This document shows positions 50,470 to 60,503 of a DNA stretch of 64,000 nucleotides, piece after piece (position 1 is the first letter of the stretch; the number at the start of each line of letters is the position of its first letter). Origin of the DNA: Salvia splendens (taxonomy: Eukaryota > Streptophyta > Magnoliopsida > Lamiales > Lamiaceae); assembly GCF_004379255.2 (NCBI RefSeq), contig NC_056038.1, forward strand, positions 31,050,061-31,114,060, in the 5' to 3' direction. Under the pieces are notes generated by a model, which was given only the letters and a program-made list of their open reading frames with translations, made no database searches and was not told where the DNA came from. The position numbers and the translations under genes were made by a program.

Positions 50470-51480
50470 AAGCTCCATTTGGTACAATCAATTGAAATTG
50501 AATTGAGAGGAATTGAATTAGAATTCAATTCCAAATTCTATGTTTGGTAAAATGAAATAATTGAGATGAAACTGAATTTGAAGAATTTGTGCACAGACAC
50601 TATACGCAAAATACAAACTCACACACTTTACACAAAATACACATATACACACATACTCACAAAATACACACAGTTCACATACTACACACGTTACACACGC
50701 TATACAAAAATACACACATTATACACAAAATACACACACTATACACAAAATATATGCAATCCACACACTACACAAAAGACGCACACTGCATGCAATACAC
50801 ACACACTAAACACACTACACACACAAAATACATGCATTCCCCACACACTATACAAAAGACACACATTGCACACAAAATACACATAGTACACAAATTTTAC
50901 AAAAAAATACACACATTGCACACACACACTATTCACAAACTGAAATTTTAAATTTGGTTTGGTTTTTCAGTTTTTCAGTTTTTCAGTTTGAGCAGTTTAA
51001 ACTTTGGCAAATTTCAGTTTTTTTATTCTGTTCGGATTGAAAACAAAAAAATAAAAAATTGAAAAAAAAATCCAAAACTAGATGCTTGAGATGTGTGAAA
51101 TGTGTGAAGTATGTGAAATATGTGTAGTGAGTGAGAAATGCGTAAAGTTTGTGTAGTGTGTGAAGTGCATGAAGTGTGTAGAGTGTGTGAAATGTGTGTG
51201 GTGTATGTAGTGTGTGAAGTGCGTGTAGTGTGTGAAGTGCGTTGATTGAAATGTGTGGTGTGTGTGAAATGTGTATAATGTGTGTAGTGTGTGTGAAATG
51301 TGTGTAGTGTGTGTATGAAGTGTGCATGTGTTGTGGATATATAGACTATAGTGAAGCTATCTAATTTTATGAACTTGAAATTTTAATTTTCTATTTTTGA
51401 TATGAAATTCAAATTATGAAATTGAAAGATTTAGAATTGCAATTCAATTCCAAATCTAAATATTTTTGTGGTACCAAAGA
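50470..51480. repeat. foldback of CA-rich and TG-rich minisatellite arms
   Basis: The left arm (about 50590-50945) is a minisatellite built on ACACAC with T, ATA or AAAAT interruptions. The right arm (about 51075-51330) is the complementary GTGTGT-A/GAA type. Flanking sequences are also partly inverted ('atttggtac' at about 50467 and 'gtaccaaag' at about 51471; 'gaattcaattccaaat' blocks on both sides). The whole behaves as a roughly 1-kb imperfect palindrome. Long open frames on both strands here are repeat artefacts. Confidence 0.7.
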
Positions 51481-51535
51481 TTCGATTTGAAATTGAAGGC
51501 TTCAATTCCAATTCCACACCTCCAATTTCATAGTA

Positions 51536-51753
51536 CTCCCTCCGTTCCGTGTTAATAGAAGCATTTATTTTGGCATGGAGTTTAAGAATTGTATGTTAAA
51601 TGAATGATGAATAAAGTAAAAGAGAATAAAGTAAGAGAGATGATGAGAGGATAAAGTAAAATAGAGTTTTTTTTACCAAAAATAGAAATGACTCAATTAT
51701 CTTAAAACTTCCCAAAAAAGAATAATGACTCTATTAATATGGAACGGAGGGAG
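51536..51753. mobile_element. Stowaway MITE
   Basis: Ends CTCCCTCCGTTCCGTGTTAA and, inverted, TTAATATGGAACGGAGGGAG match well, with TA on both sides (51534-51535 and 51754-51755). Length 218 bp. Confidence 0.88.
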
Positions 51754-52460
51754 TACTAAATGAAGTCTAATTACTTTTAATTGTAACTCCTTTGACTTCT
51801 ACTTCTGTGAAGTTGTGAACCAATACACTTAATTATACTCTAATTATTCTTTTGTTTATATTCACCCTCAAAAGAAATTACTAAACAGAGGGGGGTTTCA
51901 ATGCCTATGGACTATGTTTACAACTGAGGTATTAAACGTGGGCTATAAATTGCATTAACCCTCCGCAGATTCCCAACTATATCTACTCACTAACTATGGA
52001 AAGATTATTAATAAAATTGAAATTTTGAATCACAAGTTCAATTGTTTAGGCAAGCTAGAAAGAAAATGACTATTCTAAGTAGACCAAGAAAGTAAATCCT
52101 TTCATCCATTGAACCCACCATTAAAGATGAGGTGTGCGTCTAATGCTAACCTAAAAATCAATGGAAGAGACCACACATGCCATGTGACCACAATCATAAA
52201 GAAAAATTATCCAACAAAATGGACCACAACATGCTATGTAGTGCAAAATAACATTAAAAAACTGTATAGAGAGAGTGAGAGTAATTTAAATCAAGTATGT
52301 AATTTGTGGATGAAAAGTCCGAATCCAAATATGATGAAAAGACAGAAATGAAAAAAAGATGAGATGCAATCTAAATGGGCTTGAAGAGACAAGGGGGACA
52401 TAAGCCTAAGATCAAGCTTATATCACTCTACTTTCGGCCTTTTGTGACTTACCCTTCTAA
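51754..52460. other. gene-free spacer
   Basis: No convincing frame, RNA gene or repeat end was found. The small open frames at 52109-52617 lack any recognisable motif. Confidence 0.5.
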
Positions 52461-53036
52461 GAGTATCCACAATAGGGTGGAAACTTTCCCCGGACAAACT
52501 ACTTTTTTTGTCCTCAGCCACTTCGGATTTGTCCGCGGCTACAAAAAAAGAGTTTCCGCAGTAATAATGGACACTTTTTTTAGTCACATTTCACTTTATT
52601 TTTTTTATATATTTTAATTCAATTATAATTAAAATTATCGGATTGTAAATAATTAGAAAACGAGAAAATACTAAAATTAAAAAAAAGTATTGGGACCAAA
52701 TATTCGTTGTATTATGGATACAGGAAAATTATGCAACAAAAAATTAGAGAGCGAATAGTGGATAGAGAGTGAAATGGGTGTGAAGATGTGTGTGGAGGAG
52801 GAGTATTTATAATAAAAATTTTGAAATTAAAAAAAAAAGTGGACCGGCGGCCGCCGCGCCGAATTCGCGCGCAGTAGACAGGCGCGCCGCTCTCCAACCG
52901 GCGTGTCCTCGCCGCGTAGTCGCCGATGGCGATTCCGCCCCCTCCCATCTGTCCACCGCGGGGCGGACGCCCTCCGCACTATAGATAGCCGCGGCGGCGG
53001 CGTTTCCGCGGCGGCCGGCGCGCCGCCCGGATACTC
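52461..53036. mobile_element. GC-rich PIF/Harbinger (Tourist-like) MITE
   Basis: Ends GAGTATCC and GGATACTC are inverted and are flanked by a 3-bp TAA duplication (52458-52460 and 53037-53039), the PIF/Harbinger signature. The first 380 bp are AT-rich, while 52840-53030 is an island of extreme GC content ('gcggcggcggcg', 'ggcgcgcc'). Frames in the island are not similar to any protein I know. Confidence 0.8.
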
Positions 53037-53039
53037 TAA

Positions 53040-54070
53040 TAATTTCCACCCACAATCATATGAAATTGTGAGTCATGCTAAATTTAGGACCATGATGATG
53101 GTTGATGATCATCAAACTTATAGTTTCCGTTTTAGGTAAAATTACTAGTATAAAGCAAAAGTTACCTTGCAATTATGTCTATCATCGTTCAATGAAAGAA
53201 AAATGTTTATCAATGTAGCACCACTTAATCAGAAGCTGGGTCTTACTGAACATTAGATGGACCTATTGTTTCTTTCGCCTTAACATTTTAAAGAAACTAT
53301 GATTGGACTTAATGACTTGACTTATACATATATAACAAACAATTAGCCCATTTATTAGAGATGGGATACTACCTTCTTCCTACTAAATCCAAATATAAAA
53401 TTTCCTTCTCCATGTATAGTTCCACCGCCACATGCATCCCATCAAAAAGATGATATACTATTTCTTCTGATAGATGTAAAGGGTATTCGTCAACATCTTA
53501 AAATAATTTATGAATTTGTTTATTTGCTCTCCAGAATAACTTGGCAAATAATTTACTTTCCAAAATTAAGCATATCAGTACATCCTGCTTCTTTTCACAA
53601 TTTTACGAGTACAAAAATATCTCTAATTTGTTATTTACTCCATATACTCTTCAATTTCTCAGCCCCTCAATTTTCTCTTTACCTAGAATTTTACTAGCCA
53701 AGAAACTCAAATTATCCAAACACTTAGACAACTTATAAGCGGTACTCTCCATCACGGTTTAAGTGAGTATTTAGGGAAAAAATTTTAAGAAAAAATGTTT
53801 AATGAGTTAAATGAAAGAAGATAAGAGAAAAAATAAATAAAAAATAAAGTATGAAAGAAAATTTGGAATATATTTTTATGCCTAAACCCATACACAAGGT
53901 GTATAATCTCACTTATTACTAACCTAGTACTAGTAATTTTTATAGGATAATATACACCCCAAACACGAAAAACATACTAGATCATTGACATGGCATATAT
54001 GCTTCTGAAAAAAATATTTCGAATGGTTTCTTATAGATATAATTATTAGGCTAAATTTGATAAACCTAAG
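53040..54070. other. gene-free spacer
   Basis: AT-rich DNA without a supportable gene. A mixed-repeat stretch at 53745-53890 resembles decayed MITE sequence, but ends could not be set. Confidence 0.45.
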
Positions 54071-54072
54071 GT

Positions 54073-54264
54073 GGTGTTCGGTTTCGGTTTCCTAGATAAA
54101 ATAATATCAAGATATAATCTAGGATTGAGGTGTGAGATTATTTTAGTCATAGGAGGTTAACTATGACTAATTATCTTATGATTATCCATCTAGGATTGAG
54201 TTATCTCATGAACCAAACACTCTACATATTTAATCCGGGATACAATCATGCAAACCAAACACCC
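54073..54264. repeat. MITE-like element with GGTGTTCGGTTT ends
   Basis: The left end GGTGTTCGGTTT and right end AAACCAAACACC are inverted. Inside, 'atctaggattgag' occurs twice. The target duplication is not clear, so the superfamily is not assigned. Confidence 0.5.
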
Positions 54265-54674
54265 ACTTACTATACAATATTACTACTCCTAATTTACTAC
54301 TGGTCTTAATAATAAATTATTAGGAGTACAAACAGATTTCAACAGAGCAAGAGACATGCTGCCGGCCATTAGCATGTGTCCAGTCAATCAATCGCATCAT
54401 TGCCAAAATATCAACATAGTAACCTGCAGTGGGCTTCTTCAACCTTCACGAGCAGCTAGGAAACTTATAACAGGGGACAGAGAGAGAGATGAGGCATTTT
54501 TCATCTTATAACAGAGTCACAGATGATGAAGCAAAATTGATACAGTAGGAACAGAGCCAAAAATGTGACCCTGGTCAGGTGAGGACAAGAACCCGTAGCA
54601 TGTCATAAGCATACGTACCCCAACAACTACATTCAAACCCGTCCACGGAATCTCCAGCAACAAAGTTGCAGCAA
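54265..54674 (-). other. 3' flank of the SF3B2-like gene
   Basis: Probably the 3' UTR and downstream DNA of the minus-strand gene ending at 54675. No other feature is seen. Confidence 0.4.
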
Positions 54675-57600
54675 TTAAAACTTGAAATCCTTCTTCTTTG
54701 ATTGTTTCTCCTCCTGCATCTTTCGCTTCCGCTTGTTCGCATTCTGCAACAATCTAAAAAAATGTCACTACTTCCTTAACATTACACAAGAACTAAACTT
54801 ATTAATAATGGCATCATTCACTGTGTGTACCTCAGCGACCATATCACTGAAATCCTCCTTCTGTGTACGCAACTTCTCTTCTTCTCTGGCTTCCTCATAC
54901 CTAGGGAAGACAAGGCAGCACAAGAGTAGAGGTTATCTTACATGCGATACATAGTACTTAATATAAAGGTAAAAAATAAATGTCTGCAAACATCCAACTC
55001 CTCCGGTGCTAGTGTTGTGACATCCACCTTATCTGATTTCTGACCTTTTAGCAAATCAACCTGACATGAAGAATGTAAAAGAGATGTGAGCAGGGAAGTC
55101 AAATTGACACAATAAATTCAATTTATTGTTTAATCCAAATAACATCTGAAACTGTTCCTTCTCTATGTGAAGCTAACAAGATACAACAGTATGCCCCACC
55201 AGCCAACCAAAACAAAAAGAAATATAAAATGACTTCAAGATTCATAATAAGTTAAACTTCAATGTCAATATGTACAGACATGTCCTTTATATGTATAGGA
55301 CTAGATGAAAACTACTTACCCTCTTTGCACCAGTTTTGTCCTGTGTTCCAGTGTTAATGACATACCTGTATCAGAACATAATTGGCAACCAAAAATTAGA
55401 ATTCAGAAAGGAACAAAATATCTAAAATGTAAAGTTTGTGATGTTGACATACGTGTGGCCAGGTGCAAGCAGCGTTCCTGGTGCAGTCTTCTCTTCTTTT
55501 TCTTCAACGACCTTCACACAAAACAAAAGAACAAGTTAATACATCTAGAAACGTTGAAATACAAAATGGTAACAATTCCATACCAAAAAAAAGAGAAAAA
55601 TATAATTACTTGGTAGAGAGGCCTATCAGGTTCCTTCCTCTGCTGTTTCCGAAGATCAATAACATCAGGGGTTTCAACGCCAGTAGGAGTGCTGCAACCA
55701 TCCAGCAGATAATCAGTTACAGCAACTCACAAAGATATATACACCAGTCCCTAGTGTACAGTACTATCAAATATATCATCGTAAAAGAGCATAGCATGTC
55801 TTTAACCTTGAAAGGCTGTCAACAGACTGAATGCCATCTTCAAGTTCCTCTTCTGCCATCTGTTCCTCCTCTTCTTCTTCCTCTTCCTCTTCCTCTTCTT
55901 CCTCTTCCTCCTCCAACTCACCCCAGTGCTTACTCTTATCAATAGGTTCTTCCTGAAAATCAGTGGGTATAAATGACACAGAGGTAAATTTATAATCAAA
56001 TGCATATCCCTTATAAAGTGGGGAGCATTTTATGAAAACAGTTATAATGTGAAGTACTATGTAGTTTTACCTCATAATTGGGCTGATCTTGGTGCACAAA
56101 GCCGAAAACATATCCATAGAGGGGACGCCCATACTAGTTCATAAAAAAAATACACGACGAATCTATGAGGGAGAGTCATCGATGACACTCAAGGTAAAAC
56201 CAGAAAGTATATTAAGGTTAACTCACTTCATCAATGGGTGGTTTTCCCCATAGCTCCAGCAGGAATAGGTGCATTAAGCCCAGGGATTTTTAGATGAGGA
56301 TAGGAAGGTGGAGGACCATATCTCTGCCATGATAAAGGAAAGTACTAATTGCAACTCATCTCTTTTATGAGAAAGTGACACAAAATTTTAGAAATTAGCT
56401 TTGTGAATGAAAAAATAAACAGGATGAACTAACCAAAATAATAACCTGCATATTGATGAGCCAAGGTGGAGGAGCACCATCAGGCATACCTAGAGCCTCT
56501 TTTAACTCACGTGATAATGTCCCTGGTTTCATTTCTCGCAGTTTAACCTGAGAGCATCCAAAGAAGAGTTGTTTAGGTCTCTATTTTATCAGTTGTGACT
56601 GTCTAAAATGTTAACTTTCAGGACAATCAATTATAAATACTGATGACTGAAGAATTAAAGGCCGCAGCCAAACCCTTCATATCTGATAACACAGGAAATA
56701 AAAACTGAAACAACCGAGCAGTCAATATGATAGTATCAGATTACACATTGAGCCAGAAACAACAATACATGAGATAAGAACTGAGCAGGTCATGCTAAAA
56801 ATTAAACAATAAAAGACAGACTGCTGCTCGCCGGGTAGGCTAGCTGTTACAGTTCTTTTAAGAAAGGGAAGAAGAAAGCAACAAATAAACCTAGTTTAAC
56901 ACTATAAAATGACAAAAAAACAAACTGAAATAATATCTCTGATGATCTTCATACCTCAAATTCCTTCCCCTCATAATACAAGTCACCGTGATATGTTAAT
57001 TTCGGCTTAGTCTGATGTTTGAAGAAGGCATCGTGAAGAACCTACACACGTTTAAACAGGAAGTTGACTGACAAGAAATGAGATGTAAAGCCATAAAAAG
57101 AAAATCTAGCAAATGAAACAATCCATACACCCTCCAATATGAGCAATTAGAACCAGATATGTAGGAACAAAAACTTAGGATACTTAAATACATGATAATC
57201 AATGTCCATCTTTCCCATTTTAGGCTGCATTCTCTCGCGTTGCTTTTGTTTTAACTTCTTGCTATCCTCCTTTTCAATGTAAGCCTGTCAAATATGAAGC
57301 AGTGGAGATTAGATAAGAATCATACAAAATCATCATTAATCATTTAAGAGTTCCACAATTAAAGATATTAACGAGAATGATATGCATAAGAACAGAAGGG
57401 AAACAAGTCTCACTTGTCTAATTTTCTCAATTCCTGTGGCAGCAATGAAATCAGGAAGTTGAAAAGGCTGCTTTTCAATACCTCTCTTTCCCTGAAAAGC
57501 AGTCATCAAAGAAGTTGTGAACTAGTTGATACAAATTAAACCAAAAAAGAATCCCCAGTAAATTCCTAGCATTGTGATATCCAGAATTTAAATTTATTTC

Positions 57601-59315
57601 TGATAAGGTTGTTTTTTAAGGGCACATTAGGAAGGGTTATGACTTATGGTATGGCCAATACCCAACCCATGCTAGCCAGTATGATAAAAATATTTCATAC
57701 AAGGTTTCCCCTGCAAACACCTACATGCCAAGGCTCCACAAGTTCCACTGCAGCTCCCCTGCAAGAATGGTATATACATATAAGACAAATTTCATTGGCT
57801 TATCGCCCATCACAGTCTCCCCTAACCGCCATTAATTAATTGAACCAGCCATCATGCCTCTGATAAATATGTTACACGACATCTAACAATGAAAGCAGTA
57901 CTCATTAGTAAATAAAGGCATACTTATCCCACCATGCAACTCAGATATAACGATTCACCTGTAAAAACTTCCTTTTCTGGCACCAGTGTCGTGGCACTGC
58001 AACAGTATTTCGGTACGACTTCAAATATACCAAAAGCTTTGGATCTGATGAAGTTGCATCCCATACCTAGCATGAAAAAAAGTAAGTGTTTGAATTACTA
58101 GTTGTTGTGCAGTTGTTACGACTTCAAATATTCCGAAGTGGACTCAAAAGCAGTTGTTGTGCAGCACCCTACACATAATCTAATCCTAGAAAAAGCAGGA
58201 ATGCACCAATCCTTTAAGGACTTCCCTCTTTGTTCAAAACTATCAGGCGAGTAACTTCTCCTGAGATGGCTCAGTTATTCTCAGGCAAAGGGGTTTTGAG
58301 AAAATCCATTAAGACCAACCGAAATAAACCCTCTTAACAAGAATATCATATATGTTGCATTGACAGACATGAAGGACTGTGTGATTCATAATGCCAACAT
58401 AATAATACTGGTCTTGAATTGGGAAAGGTGGGACATAATGTGACATAATCCTTATTCACTATATATAAGACAGCTATGATCATGCATTTGAAAGAGTTGA
58501 TTTATGAAAAAATAGACAACGACAAAAGTAGTTCTCCATCATCATTTGAATTAGCAACAATGTTGGTAAAGTTCACAGTAAGTAGCAGTTCCACTTCAAC
58601 AACAAGCTGGTGTCATAGACACGATGCAGAAATAATGATATTTTCAGACTACAGAGCATATTTATAAGTTCGTTACCAACACGTAACAACTCTCATAAAA
58701 CTAGCATATCAAAGCTTGCATCATAAAATGAGCATATCAAGGCTGGTATGAAGGAAGAAATAGGTGGAAGCAAGATCAAAACAGTTGCTGTGATGGATAA
58801 TAAGATCAAACGCCAAAACCATGTCTCTTGCAGGAGAACCTTTTTCTTTTTATTAGAGATTCCCTTTTCTGTGATGGATAAGATTACCTAAGTATTATAA
58901 GGTTGCTGTGATGGATAAGATCAAACGCCAAAACCATGTCTCTTGCAGGAGAACCTTTTTCTTTTATTAGAGATTCCCTTTTCTTTTTGCTGAGTATCTT
59001 GTTCTTCATCTTCTGAATCTGAGTCTGCCTTTTTCTTTAATGCTGTATCAGGGGCAGTCTCATCAATTTTATCATTCTCCTGAAGAAACAAGAATGGAAG
59101 TACAGATCAGGCGTATGATCCAACAAACACAAATTAGCAACAAGAAAGGGCAGCATAACAAAGAAACAAATTTGATATCAAATGAACCATAATCTTACCC
59201 CCGCAATCGCATTGTCCAAGAAATTAAATTTCTGAAAAATCTTCCTGAATTCATCATCAACGCCATCCAATTCAGCTTTTTCTGGTACATATTCAACTTC
59301 TACTAGTTCCAAATC
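54675..59315 (-). pseudogene. SF3B2: splicing factor 3B subunit 2 (SF3b145/CUS1)-like gene, 3' part, with lesions
   Basis: Fifteen exons in reverse order resemble plant SF3B2 from EVEYVPEKAEL (59199-59315) to SKKKDFKF and stop (54675-54743). The SF3B2/PSP signatures are clear: PRHWCQKRKFLQ, KRGIEKQPFQLPDFIAATGI, MGKMDIDY, FFKHQTKPKL, GAPPPWLINMQRYGPPPSYP, and a poly-glutamate run near 55870. Known of the family: U2 snRNP component that helps recognise the branch point. Three lesions are visible. The exon expected to encode RRMKIAELKQ up to PDVVE is not found between 58067 and 58954. The exon before it has one A fewer than its own duplicate at 58784-58870. Exon 56227-56323 is 97 nt, 23 short of the expected 120, removing the SFGYHxGG motif and shifting frame. 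The exon near 54942-55060 ends in an unusual hydrophobic tail. The N-terminal exon lies beyond the transposon or the window. Confidence 0.72.
58784..58984. repeat. tandem duplication across an SF3B2 exon end
   Basis: 58784-58870 and 58902-58984 are near-identical direct copies (both begin gttgctgtgatggataa and end agattcccttttct). The second copy includes the 3' end of the exon ending KGISNKRK. The first copy encodes KGISNKKKK with one extra A, which is the usual family sequence. The duplication therefore preserves the ancestral exon end next to a mutated one. Confidence 0.85.
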
Positions 59316-59682
59316 CTGATGATTACACAAGAACGAGGAAATGGATGTTAGGTCTATTTTAATGAGCTAAGAATCAGCTACAATGCTAATAATCTCATCA
59401 GAAACCCTGCCCATAATTCAATTCATATAATTGTCAACCATCCAATACTAACACATTGAAACTGAAAATGCTCTACGGCAATAGAACTGCTCAAGTGAGG
59501 GCAAATAATGCAGAAGATTCTAATTTCTAAAGTTCAACAAGTTGAAGAAATACTTCCATTACTAGTAACAGTTGCACATTCCAAAGTTAAATAAATAAAG
59601 TGGGGTTTTTTCTATTTTTGTTCTAATATAGAACTTAGATTCCTCGTTTGTTCTAGCGTTTTTTTTTGTTCCGGATTTGGGA

Positions 59683-59923
59683 GAGACGCATGACCCTCAT
59701 GCGTCTCTTTTTAATGAGACGCATGACGATCATGCGTCTTTCATAGAGACGCATGAGGGTCATGCGTCTCTATTTTTTTTTCGTTTTTTTTAACGACGCA
59801 TGAAGGTCATGCGTCTTAGGTATAGACGCATCTCCCTCATGCGTCTGTTGTTTTTTAAAATATAATAGACGACGCATGAGCGTCATGCGTCTTAGGTAGA
59901 GACGCATGAGGCTCATGCGTCTC
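59683..59923. repeat. left array of seven inverted units, element 2
   Basis: The units have the form GACGCAT, 7 variable bases, ATGCGTC, and start at 59685, 59718, 59748, 59795, 59825, 59871 and 59901. Spacings are 33, 30, 47, 30, 46 and 30 bp. In six of the seven, the outer core bases also pair, so only a GC-rich triplet (CCC, CGA, GGG, AGG, GCG, GGC) varies. The fifth unit has a changed arm (core CTCCCTC). The array starts 80 bp from the element end. Confidence 0.93.
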
Positions 59924-60187
59924 TATTTCGAATTAAATCAGGAGCTTGAGACAAAGAAGATAACTTTCTTTGTTTTTATTTTGTTTAGGAGCTTGAGACA
60001 AAGAGGACTTAGCAGGAGAAGAGATGTGTTATGATGAATTGTAGTTTGTTCTATATGTCACTAGCACTGTAGTTAATTTGTTTTGTGTAGTTTCTATGAA
60101 ACGTTGTTTCTGTGTATCTGCCAATTAAATCTAAACTTGTGTTTCGGACTATTGGAAAATGGAAATTATTTGTCTCAACTCCACTGA

Positions 60188-60275
60188 ATAATTAAAGTAG
60201 GTAAATGTGAAAATAATCCGAAAACGCCCGATCGGGCGTTTTCGGATTATTTTCACATTTACCTACTTTAATTAT
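60188..60275. repeat. 88-bp perfect palindrome inside element 2
   Basis: Two 44-nt arms are exact reverse complements with no spacer, centred between 60231 and 60232. The centre reads GAAAACGCCCGATCGGGCGT and continues TTTC, which resembles the ACGCC/GGCGT arms of element 1. It lies about 230 bp downstream of the PMD gene stop, outside the terminal repeat. It would form a long hairpin in RNA or single-stranded DNA. Confidence 0.93.
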
Positions 60276-60503
60276 ATTTATAACACATAATTAATAAACT
60301 ATTTAGTTATTCATTAATAGTAATATATTAATATTCAATTAAGACTTTTCAATAGAATAGAAACATGATTAATTCACCAACATAGAAACATTAACATGAA
60401 TTTGAGCACCAAATAATAACGTAGATATCCAAATATCATATCATATGCAACAATGTTGCAATCAGTTCAATCAATCCGAGCAATTCTACCCTCATTCTTC
60501 ATG

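Noticed and set aside
50518..51327. Several open frames of 65-120 codons in CA/TG repeats
   Set aside because: Low-complexity repeats lack stops in several frames. There are no domains or splice signals.
52790..53055. Gene or promoter CpG island
   Set aside because: The GC-rich block lies wholly inside an element with Harbinger ends and a TAA duplication, and its frames show no known motif.
54942..55060. Frame break at the SF3B2-like exon near 55000
   Set aside because: A donor at 54940-54941 gives the correct phase for the next exon. The encoded tail is unusual but the frame stays open, so I did not count it as a lesion.
58476..58667. Small plus-strand frame in the SF3B2-like intron, and a possible missing exon on the minus strand near 58590-58630
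   Set aside because: The minus-strand match to the expected VVEV end is only a few residues and is out of keeping with the rest of the exon, so it looks like chance.
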